A stretch of DNA of 64,000 bases from an uncultured Azospirillum sp. (GCA_900538765.1 UQAB01000006.1:20747-84746); one strand, 5' to 3'; counted from the first letter of the stretch, positions 16,203 to 25,485 are shown. The notes: generated by a model from the sequence alone, not told the origin. Made by a program: numbers and translations.

Positions 16203-18833
16203 TTATCCGTAACTGCCGTATGCGGGATTAAGCCCGTAGCGGCGTTCCAATGCCGGAGCAATTCCTGTTCCTTTGGAAACATTGCGCGACATTGAGCTTT
16301 CGATTTTCTCAATCATAATATCAAGGTTAAATTTGCCATTTCCTTGGTTTGATTGAGAAACCGAGGCTTTGACATCCGAGGCGGCGTTATTAACGACATT
16401 GACACTGATATTTACGGTTGAGCCATTATCTCCCAGTGCTTTCATCTGTTCTCTAGTAAAAACGCCTTCGCCACGTTTGGCAATTATCGGCACTTCATCT
16501 CCGACTATGCCGCCACTATGAAATCGTGGCGCATCGGCAAAAGCCAAAGGACTGGCGGATTTGAGTGCCAAATTGTCAGCTCCGACAATACCGCCGGTAT
16601 GTGCCATCGCAAAGCCCAAATAACCGCCAAGACCATTCATCAACGGTTGTGTAATTGACTGTCTGATAATAATTCGTGTCAAATCGCTGATAATAGCGTT
16701 GGCGAAATCTGAAAAGCTGGCTTTCCCCGTTGTGATAAAAGAGGTCAGAGTGTCTTCCATACTGTTAAAAGCGTTTTTGACAGCACTTTCAGCAAGACTG
16801 GCAAAATCATTAACATCTTTTTGAATATTTAAGAAACCACGCTTAAAGCCATCTTCCAAAGATTTTGACGATTGAAGTGCCGTTTCATTGGCTTTTTTAA
16901 CCATATCGTCATAAACCTGTCCAATCTGGTCTTTATATTTTTGATAATCCGCCGAACTGGTGTTAAGATTGTTTAGAGCGTTTTTCCGCCATTCATCCGC
17001 TTTAGCCATAGCTTGCTCATAAGGCGTTTTAAGTTCCAAAATCTTTTGCTTAATATCCTCAATGTTCTTTTTATATTTATCAGCGTCAATATTGGAAGCT
17101 GGCGTAACAGTTGCCTCGGTTTCCACCTTAATTTTCGGGCGTAACTCGGGATTCTCAAGATATTTCAATTCATCTCTTGCCGTCCTTGCATCTTTTTCCG
17201 CCGCTTTCAAAAGCAGAATTTTATCTTGAATTTCTTTTGCTTGTGGCTGAAAATCAGGATTTTCAGCGGCAATTTCCCAAATTTCTTTTTGATATTGCTC
17301 CAAATCAATCTTGGATTGACGAAGAATATCAGCGGTTTCCTTAGCATAAATTTCATAATCTTTGAGTAAAGTGTTAGGTGTAAACCGGGTTGTGAAAGAT
17401 AAACCGCCGGTATTTTTTAACTCCGCTCGCAGATCCTTGATATTCTGTTCCGCTGTTTTGAGTTTTAAGCCCCATTCGGCCAAAGCCATGTCTTTGCTTT
17501 GCTCTGACGAAAACTTTTCCGCTTCTTCAGTCGTTGCTTTAAGCTCATCTTGTAATTTTTGCAGGGTTTCGGCGTGGTCTTCAGCCGCGCGTTTGGCGAT
17601 ATCGTGGCTTTCCACAAGTTTGTAAATTGCCATTCCTGCTAATATTGCCAAACCTGCCGGGCCTCCAATAAGAGCCAATGCGCCTTTCAATATACCGGCC
17701 GCCGCCGCGGTAACGCCCATCTGAACGGCCGCCAATTTTGAAACCCGGCTCATCATCGCAATACCAGTAACAGCGGATTTTGCCGATATTGAAAGGCCAG
17801 CCATTGATACCTGCAGATAGCCGACACCAGCTTTCAAGAGGTTAATACCACCCAAAATCGCTGACGAACCGAGCCTAGTCCCAATCAGTGTCAACGCCAC
17901 ATCTGCGTGTTTCGCCAGTAAAAAGAAAGCCGAAGATGCCGTGTTAACCGCAACAGCTAAGGTTTGTCCAATGGTTTTAGCGGCACTTCCACCGCTTTCG
18001 ACAAGTTCGTTAAATTGCGTAAAAGTGGATTTCAACGCCTCGTTTAAGCCGTTTTTGCCAATATCGCGGTAGATTTTCTCAAAACTATCCTCAATATTAG
18101 ACAACACACCGTTCATTGTCTTCATCTGCTCGTTCATAGCTCCGGCAAAATTGACATCGCCAAGCGTTCGCAGATATTTTTCAATTTCGGCGGCGTTTTT
18201 CTTCACCTTTGTCGTAACACCAGCAAAAGTAAAGCTCACATCATCATTGATGACTTTGGCCTTGATACCGAAAGTTTTGAGCCGTTCAAACTCGCCAACT
18301 GTTGCCGCAGCCACCGCTCCAACAAAATCTTTAATATTTTTGCCAAAAGCGGAGGCCGTGTTGCCATAAGAAACAAGAGCGTCCTCTGATGGTTCAAGCC
18401 CCAAGGCTTTAAGCTGGATAAAGGCCTCAACGATTTCGTTGAGCTGATAAGGCGTATCAATCGCAAATTTCTCAATCAGGGAAAAAGCCTCTTGTGCGCC
18501 TTTGGCAGAACCGGTAACGGTTTTGAGAGAGCCTGACAACTGTTCGAATGAAGTGTTAGCGGAGAAAATCGCCGAAAAAGTATTCTTTAATCCCTGTAAA
18601 CCAAGATATGCTCCAAACAGAGCCGTCCCTTGCCGAATAACTTCATTAAAAGAGCGGGCGGTCGCGTCTAAGGCTTTTAAATTATCATTAGCTGGCTGAA
18701 TAACTTGCGTAATCCGCCGAAAGGCCTTGTCGCCGTCAGTTCCAAGATTTTTAAACTCCTGCCGGACTTTATCACCGCCCACCGCCGCCAGACGTATGCT
18801 TAAATTTTTAACCGCACTCATTTGTTTACCCAT
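16203..18833 (-). CDS. Tail tape measure protein
   Basis: About 876 aa from the ATG at 18833; a second ATG at 18821 is also possible. The N-terminal ~260 residues hold a tape-measure domain (SFEQLSGSLKTVTGSAKG, then ALGLEPSEDALVSYGNTASA). Hydrophobic Ala/Gly segments follow (~300-400), then long charged helices (~420-640), and the C-terminal lambda gpH-like part with SFSDFANAIISDLTRIIIRQ and FHSGGIVGDEVPIIAKRGEG. It sets tail length and helps DNA entry. Its start sits directly on the T-run of a terminator that closes the AbiE insertion, leaving little room for a normal leader. Confidence 0.9.
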   Translation of the reverse strand: MGKQMSAVKNLSIRLAAVGGDKVRQEFKNLGTDGDKAFRRITQVIQPANDNLKALDATARSFNEVIRQGTALFGAYLGLQGLKNTFSAIFSANTSFEQLSGSLKTVTGSAKGAQEAFSLIEKFAIDTPYQLNEIVEAFIQLKALGLEPSEDALVSYGNTASAFGKNIKDFVGAVAAATVGEFERLKTFGIKAKVINDDVSFTFAGVTTKVKKNAAEIEKYLRTLGDVNFAGAMNEQMKTMNGVLSNIEDSFEKIYRDIGKNGLNEALKSTFTQFNELVESGGSAAKTIGQTLAVAVNTASSAFFLLAKHADVALTLIGTRLGSSAILGGINLLKAGVGYLQVSMAGLSISAKSAVTGIAMMSRVSKLAAVQMGVTAAAAGILKGALALIGGPAGLAILAGMAIYKLVESHDIAKRAAEDHAETLQKLQDELKATTEEAEKFSSEQSKDMALAEWGLKLKTAEQNIKDLRAELKNTGGLSFTTRFTPNTLLKDYEIYAKETADILRQSKIDLEQYQKEIWEIAAENPDFQPQAKEIQDKILLLKAAEKDARTARDELKYLENPELRPKIKVETEATVTPASNIDADKYKKNIEDIKQKILELKTPYEQAMAKADEWRKNALNNLNTSSADYQKYKDQIGQVYDDMVKKANETALQSSKSLEDGFKRGFLNIQKDVNDFASLAESAVKNAFNSMEDTLTSFITTGKASFSDFANAIISDLTRIIIRQSITQPLMNGLGGYLGFAMAHTGGIVGADNLALKSASPLAFADAPRFHSGGIVGDEVPIIAKRGEGVFTREQMKALGDNGSTVNISVNVVNNAASDVKASVSQSNQGNGKFNLDIMIEKIESSMSRNVSKGTGIAPALERRYGLNPAYGSYG

Positions 18834-18860
18834 AAAAAAATCCCAGTTTTTCAACTAGGA
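18834..18860 (-). terminator. Terminator between AbiE genes and the tape measure gene
   Basis: The stem TCCTAGTT/AACTGGGA, one G-T pair, with a GAAA loop runs into seven T on the - strand. The T-run touches the tape measure ATG. Confidence 0.8.
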
Positions 18861-18900
18861 CTAAAAGTTATTTTTGTAAAAAAAAAAGTCTGGTATTTTT

Positions 18901-19917
18901 TTACAAAGAATTTATCTCTTTTTCAAGCTCCGCAAGATATTCCAGTATATCGTGCCAATTAGGCTTATCACCATATATCATACCTTGCATAGCTTTGTAA
19001 TCATCTTCTAAAACTTGTTTATTGTTATCGTTTGGAAGAAGATGAATGTTGCCTGTCAGGCACTCATCATATTTTGCCCATGCACAATGATATAGTCTGT
19101 CTTTTCGCAATACAACATCCGTAAGCAAATCCTTATCATCTAAAGCTTCTTTTTTTACCAAAGAATGCCCCATTTGATATAAATCGTAATAATGACGAGA
19201 ATATCTAGATGGCGTATGGGTTGTTTCCGGACGATAATATTCCCGATGCAAAATAGTTGCTTTATCCCAAAATGTTCGCGTAGGCATAACTGTAGGCACA
19301 GCTATGCCTTTAATATTTAACTCAGGATACGTCTCACCTACGGAAGATATAATATTTGTATTTTCCCAAGGTGTCCTTGCCGACATAATGCCGATTTCCA
19401 ATAATATATCGGGACGTAAATATCCATCTTTAGAACTTTTAGGATATACCACATGCAAAGACTTATTATCAATATTCACTGGATTATACATCGGATTTAT
19501 CTTTGTGTATTCCTCATCAGTATAAATCTTAAGAGGGTTCCCAAGAACTTTTTCTATTTTATCCTTTAATATACCTGAAATATAGGCAGCTGTTTTTTCG
19601 GATATAATATCAGCAAATTCACGTTGTTTTTTATAAGAAGATTTAAATAGCTCTTCCTCACCCAAAATAAGTGTTTTATCTAAAATCAAATCAAGATCTT
19701 CAGAAAAACGTTTAATTAAGCCATATCCTTTAGATAAAGATGTTCCACCTTTAAAACGTAAAGCATTTGCTAATTCTTCATTAGAAAAAATCCTTGAAAG
19801 AACATAACAAACCCAAAAGTCTTTCTCCACCATTGCAAATGGAATATTGGTATCGCTACTTGTTTGCAAGAAAAGAGTTTCTCTGTCCTTATCTGATAAA
19901 TTTATAATTTTATCCAT
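18901..19917 (-). CDS. AbiEii-type nucleotidyltransferase toxin
   Basis: 338 aa. The nucleotidyltransferase signature is clear: FKGGTSLSKGYG (residues 55-66) followed by RFSEDLDLIL (70-79), with the acidic pair that would bind metal and NTP. This is the AbiEii/AbiGii toxin family. Members arrest growth, and related toxins transfer nucleotides to tRNA ends. Its ATG overlaps the antitoxin stop by 8 bases, the usual type IV toxin-antitoxin order (abiEi then abiEii). The pair is AT-rich and sits between the GT chaperone and tape measure genes of the prophage, where no such gene is needed, so it is accessory cargo. Confidence 0.88.
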   Translation of the reverse strand: MDKIINLSDKDRETLFLQTSSDTNIPFAMVEKDFWVCYVLSRIFSNEELANALRFKGGTSLSKGYGLIKRFSEDLDLILDKTLILGEEELFKSSYKKQREFADIISEKTAAYISGILKDKIEKVLGNPLKIYTDEEYTKINPMYNPVNIDNKSLHVVYPKSSKDGYLRPDILLEIGIMSARTPWENTNIISSVGETYPELNIKGIAVPTVMPTRTFWDKATILHREYYRPETTHTPSRYSRHYYDLYQMGHSLVKKEALDDKDLLTDVVLRKDRLYHCAWAKYDECLTGNIHLLPNDNNKQVLEDDYKAMQGMIYGDKPNWHDILEYLAELEKEINSL

Positions 19918-20527
19918 TAGAGTACTCCTTTGCTTTCTTTATAATATCCAATACCCAATATGTGACCTTATTAGATGCTTTTTCTATTTTATCCCATTCT
20001 TTATACGAAAATTTTGTCGCCAATAATTGTATAAACTCATCTTGTGTAGCATGAACTTTTCCTAGAGCAATTATCGCCTGAACAACAAGATTTGCATTTT
20101 CGTTTCTGATAACGCTTCCTTTGGCAGATTGATGTTTGAACTCTAAAACAGTATTGCCAATAGTATATTTTTTTGACTTACCACTAGATATATAAACATA
20201 ATTAGCAGGCACTTGAGTTGAGAGTGCCAGGTAATTTAACGCCGTGTTTCCTTCTGGAAAAATTATCCAATTATTTTTGCGTGCTATCGCTTTTGCAACT
20301 TTTTGCATATCCGGAGCAACATTTCTTTTCAAAAGAGAATTATATTGCGGATAATAATACAATCCGACCATAATACGGACAATACATCCTTCATTTTGCA
20401 AATCCGTTAAAGATCTATCAACTTCAAACCGCTTGAACTTTTTCAAAAAATCAGATGCCGAAAAGACATGTCCTTTTCCACGCCTTTTAATCTCTGCAAA
20501 TATCCTGTTTTTAACACTTTCAGTCAT
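19910..20527 (-). CDS. AbiEi/DUF6088-type antitoxin and autorepressor
   Basis: 205 aa. The N-terminal winged-helix part (VFSASDFLKKFKRFEVDRSL, ~residues 20-39, then GCIVRIMVGLYYYPQ) matches AbiEi/DUF6088 antitoxins. The C-terminal region would neutralise the toxin. GAGG precedes the ATG. A 13-bp perfect inverted repeat 15 bases upstream fits the known behaviour of AbiEi proteins, which bind inverted repeats in their own promoter. The unit has its own control and a terminator before the tape measure gene, so it can be expressed in the lysogen independently of late genes. Confidence 0.85.
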   Translation of the reverse strand: MTESVKNRIFAEIKRRGKGHVFSASDFLKKFKRFEVDRSLTDLQNEGCIVRIMVGLYYYPQYNSLLKRNVAPDMQKVAKAIARKNNWIIFPEGNTALNYLALSTQVPANYVYISSGKSKKYTIGNTVLEFKHQSAKGSVIRNENANLVVQAIIALGKVHATQDEFIQLLATKFSYKEWDKIEKASNKVTYWVLDIIKKAKEYSNG

Positions 20528-20541
20528 TTTACAACCTCATC

Positions 20542-20577
20542 ATTTTGTAGAAAAATAGCATACATTTTCTACAAAAT
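20542..20577. promoter_or_regulatory. Probable AbiEi operator
   Basis: ATTTTGTAGAAAA (20542-20554) and its exact reverse complement (20565-20577) are separated by 10 bp that contain TATGCT on the - strand, a plausible -10 box. It lies 15-50 bases upstream of the antitoxin start. Confidence 0.7.
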
Positions 20578-20683
20578 CAAGTTTATTTTCTAATAAAGAT
20601 GAAGGATAATTATTTAAAAACAGTTTAAAAAAGACATTATAAATTACTGTTACCGTAATTTATTCAAACAAAAATAAAATAAT

Positions 20684-20971
20684 TCATTTATTTTCATCCA
20701 ATCCATTTTTCATACCTGCAATCCCAACAGGCAACAGTTCACACATTATTTCCATATCAAAGTTAAGGTTTCGGGCAATATCCAATGCTAACGACAAATC
20801 AGGCTTAGAAAGTTTGAGTAAAATCTCCCAAGCCTGATAGCCGACATCGGTTTCTAAGGTTGTTTCGGTGTATCGGCACTTGTGGAACGGACAGAGGCTT
20901 TGTGTTTCTCCGCAACCGTTGCAGTAGCTTCGCCCATCGCCGAAGTGCCATTTAGCGCGGGCGTAGAGGCG
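20684..20971 (-). CDS. gpT-like extension of the tail assembly chaperone (made by -1 frameshift)
   Basis: 95 codons in the -1 frame relative to the G-like gene, with no ATG and no ribosome-binding site of its own. Counting starts at the codon after the candidate slip at 20971-20977. The C-terminal half (YQAWEILLKLSKPDLSLAL, then AGMKNGLDE) looks like a normal helical protein. The first ~35 residues contain four cysteines (CNGCGETQSLCPFHKC), which is either a small zinc site or a hint that the true slip is nearer the G stop at 20854. In lambda a -1 shift makes gpGT, which chaperones the tape measure; the position here is the same. Confidence 0.6.
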   Translation of the reverse strand, partial: RLYARAKWHFGDGRSYCNGCGETQSLCPFHKCRYTETTLETDVGYQAWEILLKLSKPDLSLALDIARNLNFDMEIMCELLPVGIAGMKNGLDENK

Positions 20972-21390
20972 TTTTTTTCTGCCGCCAAAATTTCCTGCAA
21001 GCCGCAATATTGGTGGCGGAAGTTTTCAGCCACCGCCCAAAAATTTGAAAACAGCTCGTCAATCTTGCTTCCCGTCAGCGGCGCAGGTTTGTCCTCATCA
21101 GCTTCCATCACACCGTCCCATTCCAAAATACCGGCAACTCCCAAACCTATCAGCAGGAATTTATCGGCCATCGCTTCACGCTTTACTGGGTTTTCAATAT
21201 CCGCCGCCGTATCGTTTGTAATTCCGGCCGCTTTGTTCGCCTGATAAACTTTTGCAAGTTCTGCCAGCTTGCTGTTCATATAAGCCTTTGCCTCATAAAA
21301 AACGGCGGAAGTGCAAGGTTTAACCTTAACTTTCACGCCGTAGCCAAGCTCAAGCCAATATGGCTCTTTGTTAATTTTTAACCTTAACAT
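20854..21390 (-). CDS. Tail assembly chaperone, gpG-like
   Basis: 178 aa from the ATG at 21390, which overlaps the tail tube stop (TGATG). The N-terminus is a compact domain (PYWLELGYGVKVKVKPCTSA), then a helical part with KREAMADKFLLIGLGVAGI (~residues 70-89). The last ~40 residues are low-complexity Ala/Ser/Thr. It lies between tail tube and tape measure genes, as lambda G does, and carries a slippery heptamer at codons ~138-140 for production of the longer GT form. Identification is by position and frameshift, with no strong sequence motif. Confidence 0.7.
   Translation of the reverse strand: MLRLKINKEPYWLELGYGVKVKVKPCTSAVFYEAKAYMNSKLAELAKVYQANKAAGITNDTAADIENPVKREAMADKFLLIGLGVAGILEWDGVMEADEDKPAPLTGSKIDELFSNFWAVAENFRHQYCGLQEILAAEKNASTPALNGTSAMGEATATVAEKHKASVRSTSADTPKQP
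20971..20977 (-). other. Candidate -1 ribosomal slippery site A-AAA-AAC
   Basis: On the - strand the zero-frame codons are GAA AAA AAC, giving the canonical X-XXY-YYZ heptamer A AAA AAC. A -1 slip here enters the open gpT-like frame. Confidence 0.65.
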
Positions 21391-22334
21391 CAATACATCT
21401 CCACATCATTTACAAGGGTTACGGTCATCATTTTCCCAAGTGTCTGGTCTTTTGCTCCTTGAAAGTCATAAGAACATTCAATACCGCCGGGGCCGTCAAT
21501 CGACCGTTTAGGCTTGGGTAAATATACTTCATGGCAGGTAATAACCAATTTCAGATTATCTGAAAGCTGATAGCCAAGTTCGACATCAACCGGCGTACCT
21601 GCACGGGCTTTGTCCAGTAGTTCGTTATCGCCATAACGAGCAGAAATACTCCCAGAAAGGCTTGCAACGCCCAAATCAATAGCCTCAACTTTACCATCGT
21701 TGCGGATAGTTTCGATTTTCTCAAGATTGTTAGAATAGGTCGCACTTGCCGAGGTTATGTTTGCCAATAATTTTCCGCCGCTTTTAATATATCCTTGAAA
21801 CTGCGATACTCGGGTATATTCATAAATTTCAGGCTCTGCCGCGATTGTGGTGGTTGAACCGCTTTCGCCTTGTGCCATCAGGTTAACAGTAACCTGTGCC
21901 TCACCGGAACGCTGAAAGTTAAAAGCGATACTGTTGGCTCTAACACCCATAAAGCGGATAAATTGCGGTACTTCCGGCAGACCAACTTCCAAAGAATAAC
22001 TGGGAATAGAGGTTTTGCCGCTTTCAAAAGCGTGTGAATAACTGCCATCCTCGTTCTCGATTGTGGTTGGCGTTCCAAAAATAGCTTTTAACCATACGCC
22101 AATATTCCTCATATCCACCGGAATAGCCATATCGCCGTCAACATTGATAACATCTTGAAAAGGCTGGGTCGGGTCGCGGCCAAGCCCCAAAACATTGGAC
22201 GATACAAGACCTTGCTCGCTGTCCAACGATGTGGAAATAAAAGGAATCTGCCGATATCCGCTGTCCGGCAAAACGCCGTACTCACTTTCTTCGGCAATTA
22301 AAAGCTGGGCATTCCAGCCGTAAGCTCTGGACAT
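21390..22334 (-). CDS. Tail tube protein
   Basis: 314 aa from the ATG at 22334, which has GGAGG 5 bases upstream; an upstream in-frame start lacks this. The sequence is beta-rich with the tube pattern SRAYGWNAQLLIAEESEYG at the start, PTQPFQDVINVDGDMAIPVD (~residues 57-76) and a C-terminal IECSYDFQGAKDQ. It resembles the Phage_tube_2 type of siphophage tail tube. It forms the hollow tail between terminator and tip. The gene is separated from the upstream tail-terminator gene by the helicase insertion. Confidence 0.85.
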   Translation of the reverse strand: MSRAYGWNAQLLIAEESEYGVLPDSGYRQIPFISTSLDSEQGLVSSNVLGLGRDPTQPFQDVINVDGDMAIPVDMRNIGVWLKAIFGTPTTIENEDGSYSHAFESGKTSIPSYSLEVGLPEVPQFIRFMGVRANSIAFNFQRSGEAQVTVNLMAQGESGSTTTIAAEPEIYEYTRVSQFQGYIKSGGKLLANITSASATYSNNLEKIETIRNDGKVEAIDLGVASLSGSISARYGDNELLDKARAGTPVDVELGYQLSDNLKLVITCHEVYLPKPKRSIDGPGGIECSYDFQGAKDQTLGKMMTVTLVNDVEMY

Positions 22335-22363
22335 ATTAGCCTCCATTCGTTTTGTTAAGATAT

Positions 22364-22392
22364 AAAAAAATCCCGAAAACTCGGGATTTTTT
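22364..22392 (-). terminator. Terminator between the helicase gene and the tail tube gene
   Basis: A perfect 12-bp stem AAAAAATCCCGA/TCGGGATTTTTT with a 4-nt loop and T-runs on both strands. It lies 21 bases after the helicase stop and 30 before the tail tube start. Confidence 0.9.
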
Positions 22393-22412
22393 GGGTTAAT
22401 AAAGTAGATGTT

Positions 22413-24989
22413 TTAATCCATCCAATTATCTGTAAACAAATGAGATAGAGGTTGAAGTTTATCTGGCAATTGTTTACTTGAACATGTTAGGCCTAAAAAT
22501 GTAGCTGCGCGAGATGCTCCGACATATATATATTTATCAAAAATTTCTGGCTTTTCTTTAGCTAATACATCTACATTTATGAAAAATACAGCTTCAAATT
22601 CCAAGCCTTTAATGTATTCTATACTAAATATTCTCACCCCATTTTCAGACCCAACACCGCCTTTAGAACAAGGAGTTACATTTATATTATTATCTTCTAG
22701 ACAATCGTTCATGGCATTGGCTAGAGGTTGAATTTCTTCTTCTGAATTAACTAATATGGCAATTGAAGGCAATTTTCCTTCCATAATACGATCAATTTCA
22801 ATAATTCTATCCGCCAACCATTTAGCCATATAATTTATATCAACCATATTGTATCCCAAAATCGGCTGTTTACCTTCCATATCAATATATTTTGGCTGTT
22901 TTATCTCATTCAATGTTTTTCCAATCAACAATTGAGATAGCTCTGTTAATTGGCGACTTTGTCTATATGGAATGGTGATTTTTTCTATTTCAACTTTAGG
23001 AATTGCCCACTCCAAATCATCTTTAGAGGACACACCTTCAAGTGTTAAACGCTGATTAAAATCGCCAGCCCCAAAGAATGTTTTTGATTTGTCATTTAGT
23101 AAATTATTCATAATACTGAGTTGTACTGTAGAAAAATCAGTAATCTCATCTACAAAAACTTGTTGCCTAAAGAGATCTTCCTTTTCTATTTTAAATAATT
23201 TAATTAATTTTATAAAAACAAGGACAAGTATATCCAATTCTAATGCTGTAATTTTTTTAGGATCAATATCATTAATATAAAACGATGCATATTCTTTTCT
23301 AAATATTTTGTATCTTGATACCAAACCAGAAATATAACGATTTTGCAACTTATTAAAATTTTTTAATAAAGCAATTTGTATTACGTAACTTGCAATTTCT
23401 TGCTTGTGTTTATCATCTATAATATGATCAAAATTAATATATTTACCAACTAAGTAATATAAACTTTTATGAGATATTTTTTTCTTTTGGCTATATGCTC
23501 GAGATAAGGATTTAATGGATGCAACAACATAATTTCTAAAAATATGATTAGCATCTTTTGAGGATGTATTTATTTTTTCATCATCGTTTTCATTATCCTC
23601 GTCTTCATCATCACCAGCATCAAAATCTTTATCTGTTTTATAACTCAGCATTTCTGTCTGAACACTTTTTTGTAAATTTCCAAGATATTCGTTGACTTCA
23701 GAAAATGATTTATTTTTAAAAATTGCAGTCTCTCGGACGAGCTTTACTACAAGATTATCTAAATCATTATTTAAACTTTTTATCTTATCTTCTATTTTAT
23801 TAGAAATCGTATTAATTTTTAAATTAATATCTGAAAATGATTTGAAATCGCTGTCAGTTATACTTTTAAATATTTCTTTAACACTTTCTGTTCCTGATTT
23901 TAGAATATTTTTATATTTCGCATATAAATTTTTTAAAAAGTATTCATCTTGCCAAGTATAAAACACTTCATAACAATGCTGTTGAAAACTAGAAGTTTTT
24001 TCTCTCAAGTAGTTTATTTTCTTTTCCTGAAATGATTTAGGAAAAATAAGGCCTTTTCTCACGGAAGTTTCTAATATAGGAAAAATATCTCTTGAGAGAT
24101 ATAACACATATTCATCCCATACCCATAACTTTGTATCAGGAGCGGCAATGCTTTGCCTATTGAAGGCCTCTTTGAGATATTCTTTAAGCAACTTCGTTGG
24201 AGTAAACATATACCAATTTTGTTGTTCTTCAGAATCTGAATATTTTGTTTCTAAGTTAAATCCTAATTTTTTGATTAATGTCGTTGTTTTTCCAGTTCCC
24301 GGAGGTCCCATCAAAACAAAAGCTTTATTTGGTTCCATTCTAAAGATATTATCTTGGTATTCATCAAGCATAAAATTTTCTTTTAAACTTAACTGATTTA
24401 CAGCAATCCTTTTTAATTTTCCTGCCTTTTTAGGGGATGTTTGATCTAAAAAAGAGTATAAGTCCACTTCTTGTTCTGACAACAACTGTCTCAATGAACT
24501 TATCTGATCTACAAAATCATCTTGTAAATAAAAATCTGTATCTGCATCCCATTCTTGCTCGTTTTTTGTTGTTCTATATACATTTTTTTCTAATACAGTA
24601 TAATCATGCCCATTAATAGAACATTCGTCACCCACATCTATTGCAAATAATCTTCCTTTAGGATTAGCTTCTCTTGTCAACATAAGTCCTGATACATTAA
24701 CAATATATCCTTTTGTAATATATATACATTCTTGTTTTCCATTTTCATCTTCAACTAAAACTCTACCAATAATAGGGATATTCTTAGTAATATTGAGAAG
24801 CTGTTCCGTTTGTGTATTTCTATATTGATTTTTTTCAATCAGTGCAGTATCTGTAAAAGTATTATTGACGGCAGCATATGGAATAGATGACCTGTTTTGT
24901 AAATCTTCTTGTGCTTTTTCGCTAATTTGCTCTATGGCTTTAATTGATTGCCCTGCGATTTCTTTTTCAATTTCAATATAGTTTTCCAT
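22413..24989 (-). CDS. 858-aa SF1 (UvrD/HelD-like) helicase, candidate defence moron
   Basis: Helicase motifs are in order: Q-like LDEYQDNIF (208-216), motif I GPPGTGKTTT (228-237), motif II VFVDEITDF (611-619), motif III GAGDFNQRL (640-648), motif IV YRQSRQL (675-681), motif V KGLEFEAVFF (794-803) and motif VI YVGASRA (822-828). The first ~200 residues have no motif I recognise. A ~280-residue helical insertion (330-610) contains an acidic stretch, DFDAGDDEDEDNENDD (455-470). No nuclease motif is seen. The layout recalls HelD or large UvrD-like proteins. The gene is markedly AT-rich, sits alone between two head-tail genes and ends in a terminator, so it is accessory cargo. An antiviral role is inference. 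Confidence 0.75.
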   Translation of the reverse strand: MENYIEIEKEIAGQSIKAIEQISEKAQEDLQNRSSIPYAAVNNTFTDTALIEKNQYRNTQTEQLLNITKNIPIIGRVLVEDENGKQECIYITKGYIVNVSGLMLTREANPKGRLFAIDVGDECSINGHDYTVLEKNVYRTTKNEQEWDADTDFYLQDDFVDQISSLRQLLSEQEVDLYSFLDQTSPKKAGKLKRIAVNQLSLKENFMLDEYQDNIFRMEPNKAFVLMGPPGTGKTTTLIKKLGFNLETKYSDSEEQQNWYMFTPTKLLKEYLKEAFNRQSIAAPDTKLWVWDEYVLYLSRDIFPILETSVRKGLIFPKSFQEKKINYLREKTSSFQQHCYEVFYTWQDEYFLKNLYAKYKNILKSGTESVKEIFKSITDSDFKSFSDINLKINTISNKIEDKIKSLNNDLDNLVVKLVRETAIFKNKSFSEVNEYLGNLQKSVQTEMLSYKTDKDFDAGDDEDEDNENDDEKINTSSKDANHIFRNYVVASIKSLSRAYSQKKKISHKSLYYLVGKYINFDHIIDDKHKQEIASYVIQIALLKNFNKLQNRYISGLVSRYKIFRKEYASFYINDIDPKKITALELDILVLVFIKLIKLFKIEKEDLFRQQVFVDEITDFSTVQLSIMNNLLNDKSKTFFGAGDFNQRLTLEGVSSKDDLEWAIPKVEIEKITIPYRQSRQLTELSQLLIGKTLNEIKQPKYIDMEGKQPILGYNMVDINYMAKWLADRIIEIDRIMEGKLPSIAILVNSEEEIQPLANAMNDCLEDNNINVTPCSKGGVGSENGVRIFSIEYIKGLEFEAVFFINVDVLAKEKPEIFDKYIYVGASRAATFLGLTCSSKQLPDKLQPLSHLFTDNWMD

Positions 24990-25056
24990 GTCATTCCGCC
25001 TTGCAATAAAGTGTAGTTTTTATTCTGATATTTATATATAAAACAATATTTAATTC

Positions 25057-25485
25057 CTAAAGTAAAGCACTTGTTGTTGTGTATTCAAGAATAATCGGAA
25101 TAATTGCAGCTTTTATGGTTGGCGCACCCTCGATATACTCGTCTATGATTTCAGGCGGTTTGGGATAAACATAATCGGTCAGTCCACGCAACGTATCATC
25201 AGACGACAATAAAACACCGAGTTGCTCCAAAACATCATCGAGCCTTCTGTCTCGTTCTTCCGGTTTGGCCGCTTGAACAATAATTTCAACCTCGGCCTCG
25301 TGCTTAAAAATACAAATCGGCGGCGATAAAATAATTTCCGGCTCACCTTGCTTGCCATCACGCAACATTACAATTCCTGCCTCTGGAATAACCTGCGGCA
25401 ATGTTTCATTGCGTTTGACAGGAATATTTTCTAATGTTTGCAATTTCTCAAATAAAGCCTGTAAAATCTGCTCTCGTTTACTCAT
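25057..25485 (-). CDS. Tail terminator/completion protein, gpU/gpZ-like position
   Basis: 142 aa. The start SKREQILQALFEKLQTLE and later KHEAEVEIIVQAAKPEERDR resemble small phage neck or tail-terminator proteins. It caps the tail tube in this gene order. The ATG overlaps the end of the DUF6441-like gene (8 bases). GGAGAG lies just upstream, best spaced for the second of two adjacent ATGs. The identification is mainly by position. Confidence 0.6.
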   Translation of the reverse strand: MSKREQILQALFEKLQTLENIPVKRNETLPQVIPEAGIVMLRDGKQGEPEIILSPPICIFKHEAEVEIIVQAAKPEERDRRLDDVLEQLGVLLSSDDTLRGLTDYVYPKPPEIIDEYIEGAPTIKAAIIPIILEYTTTSALL

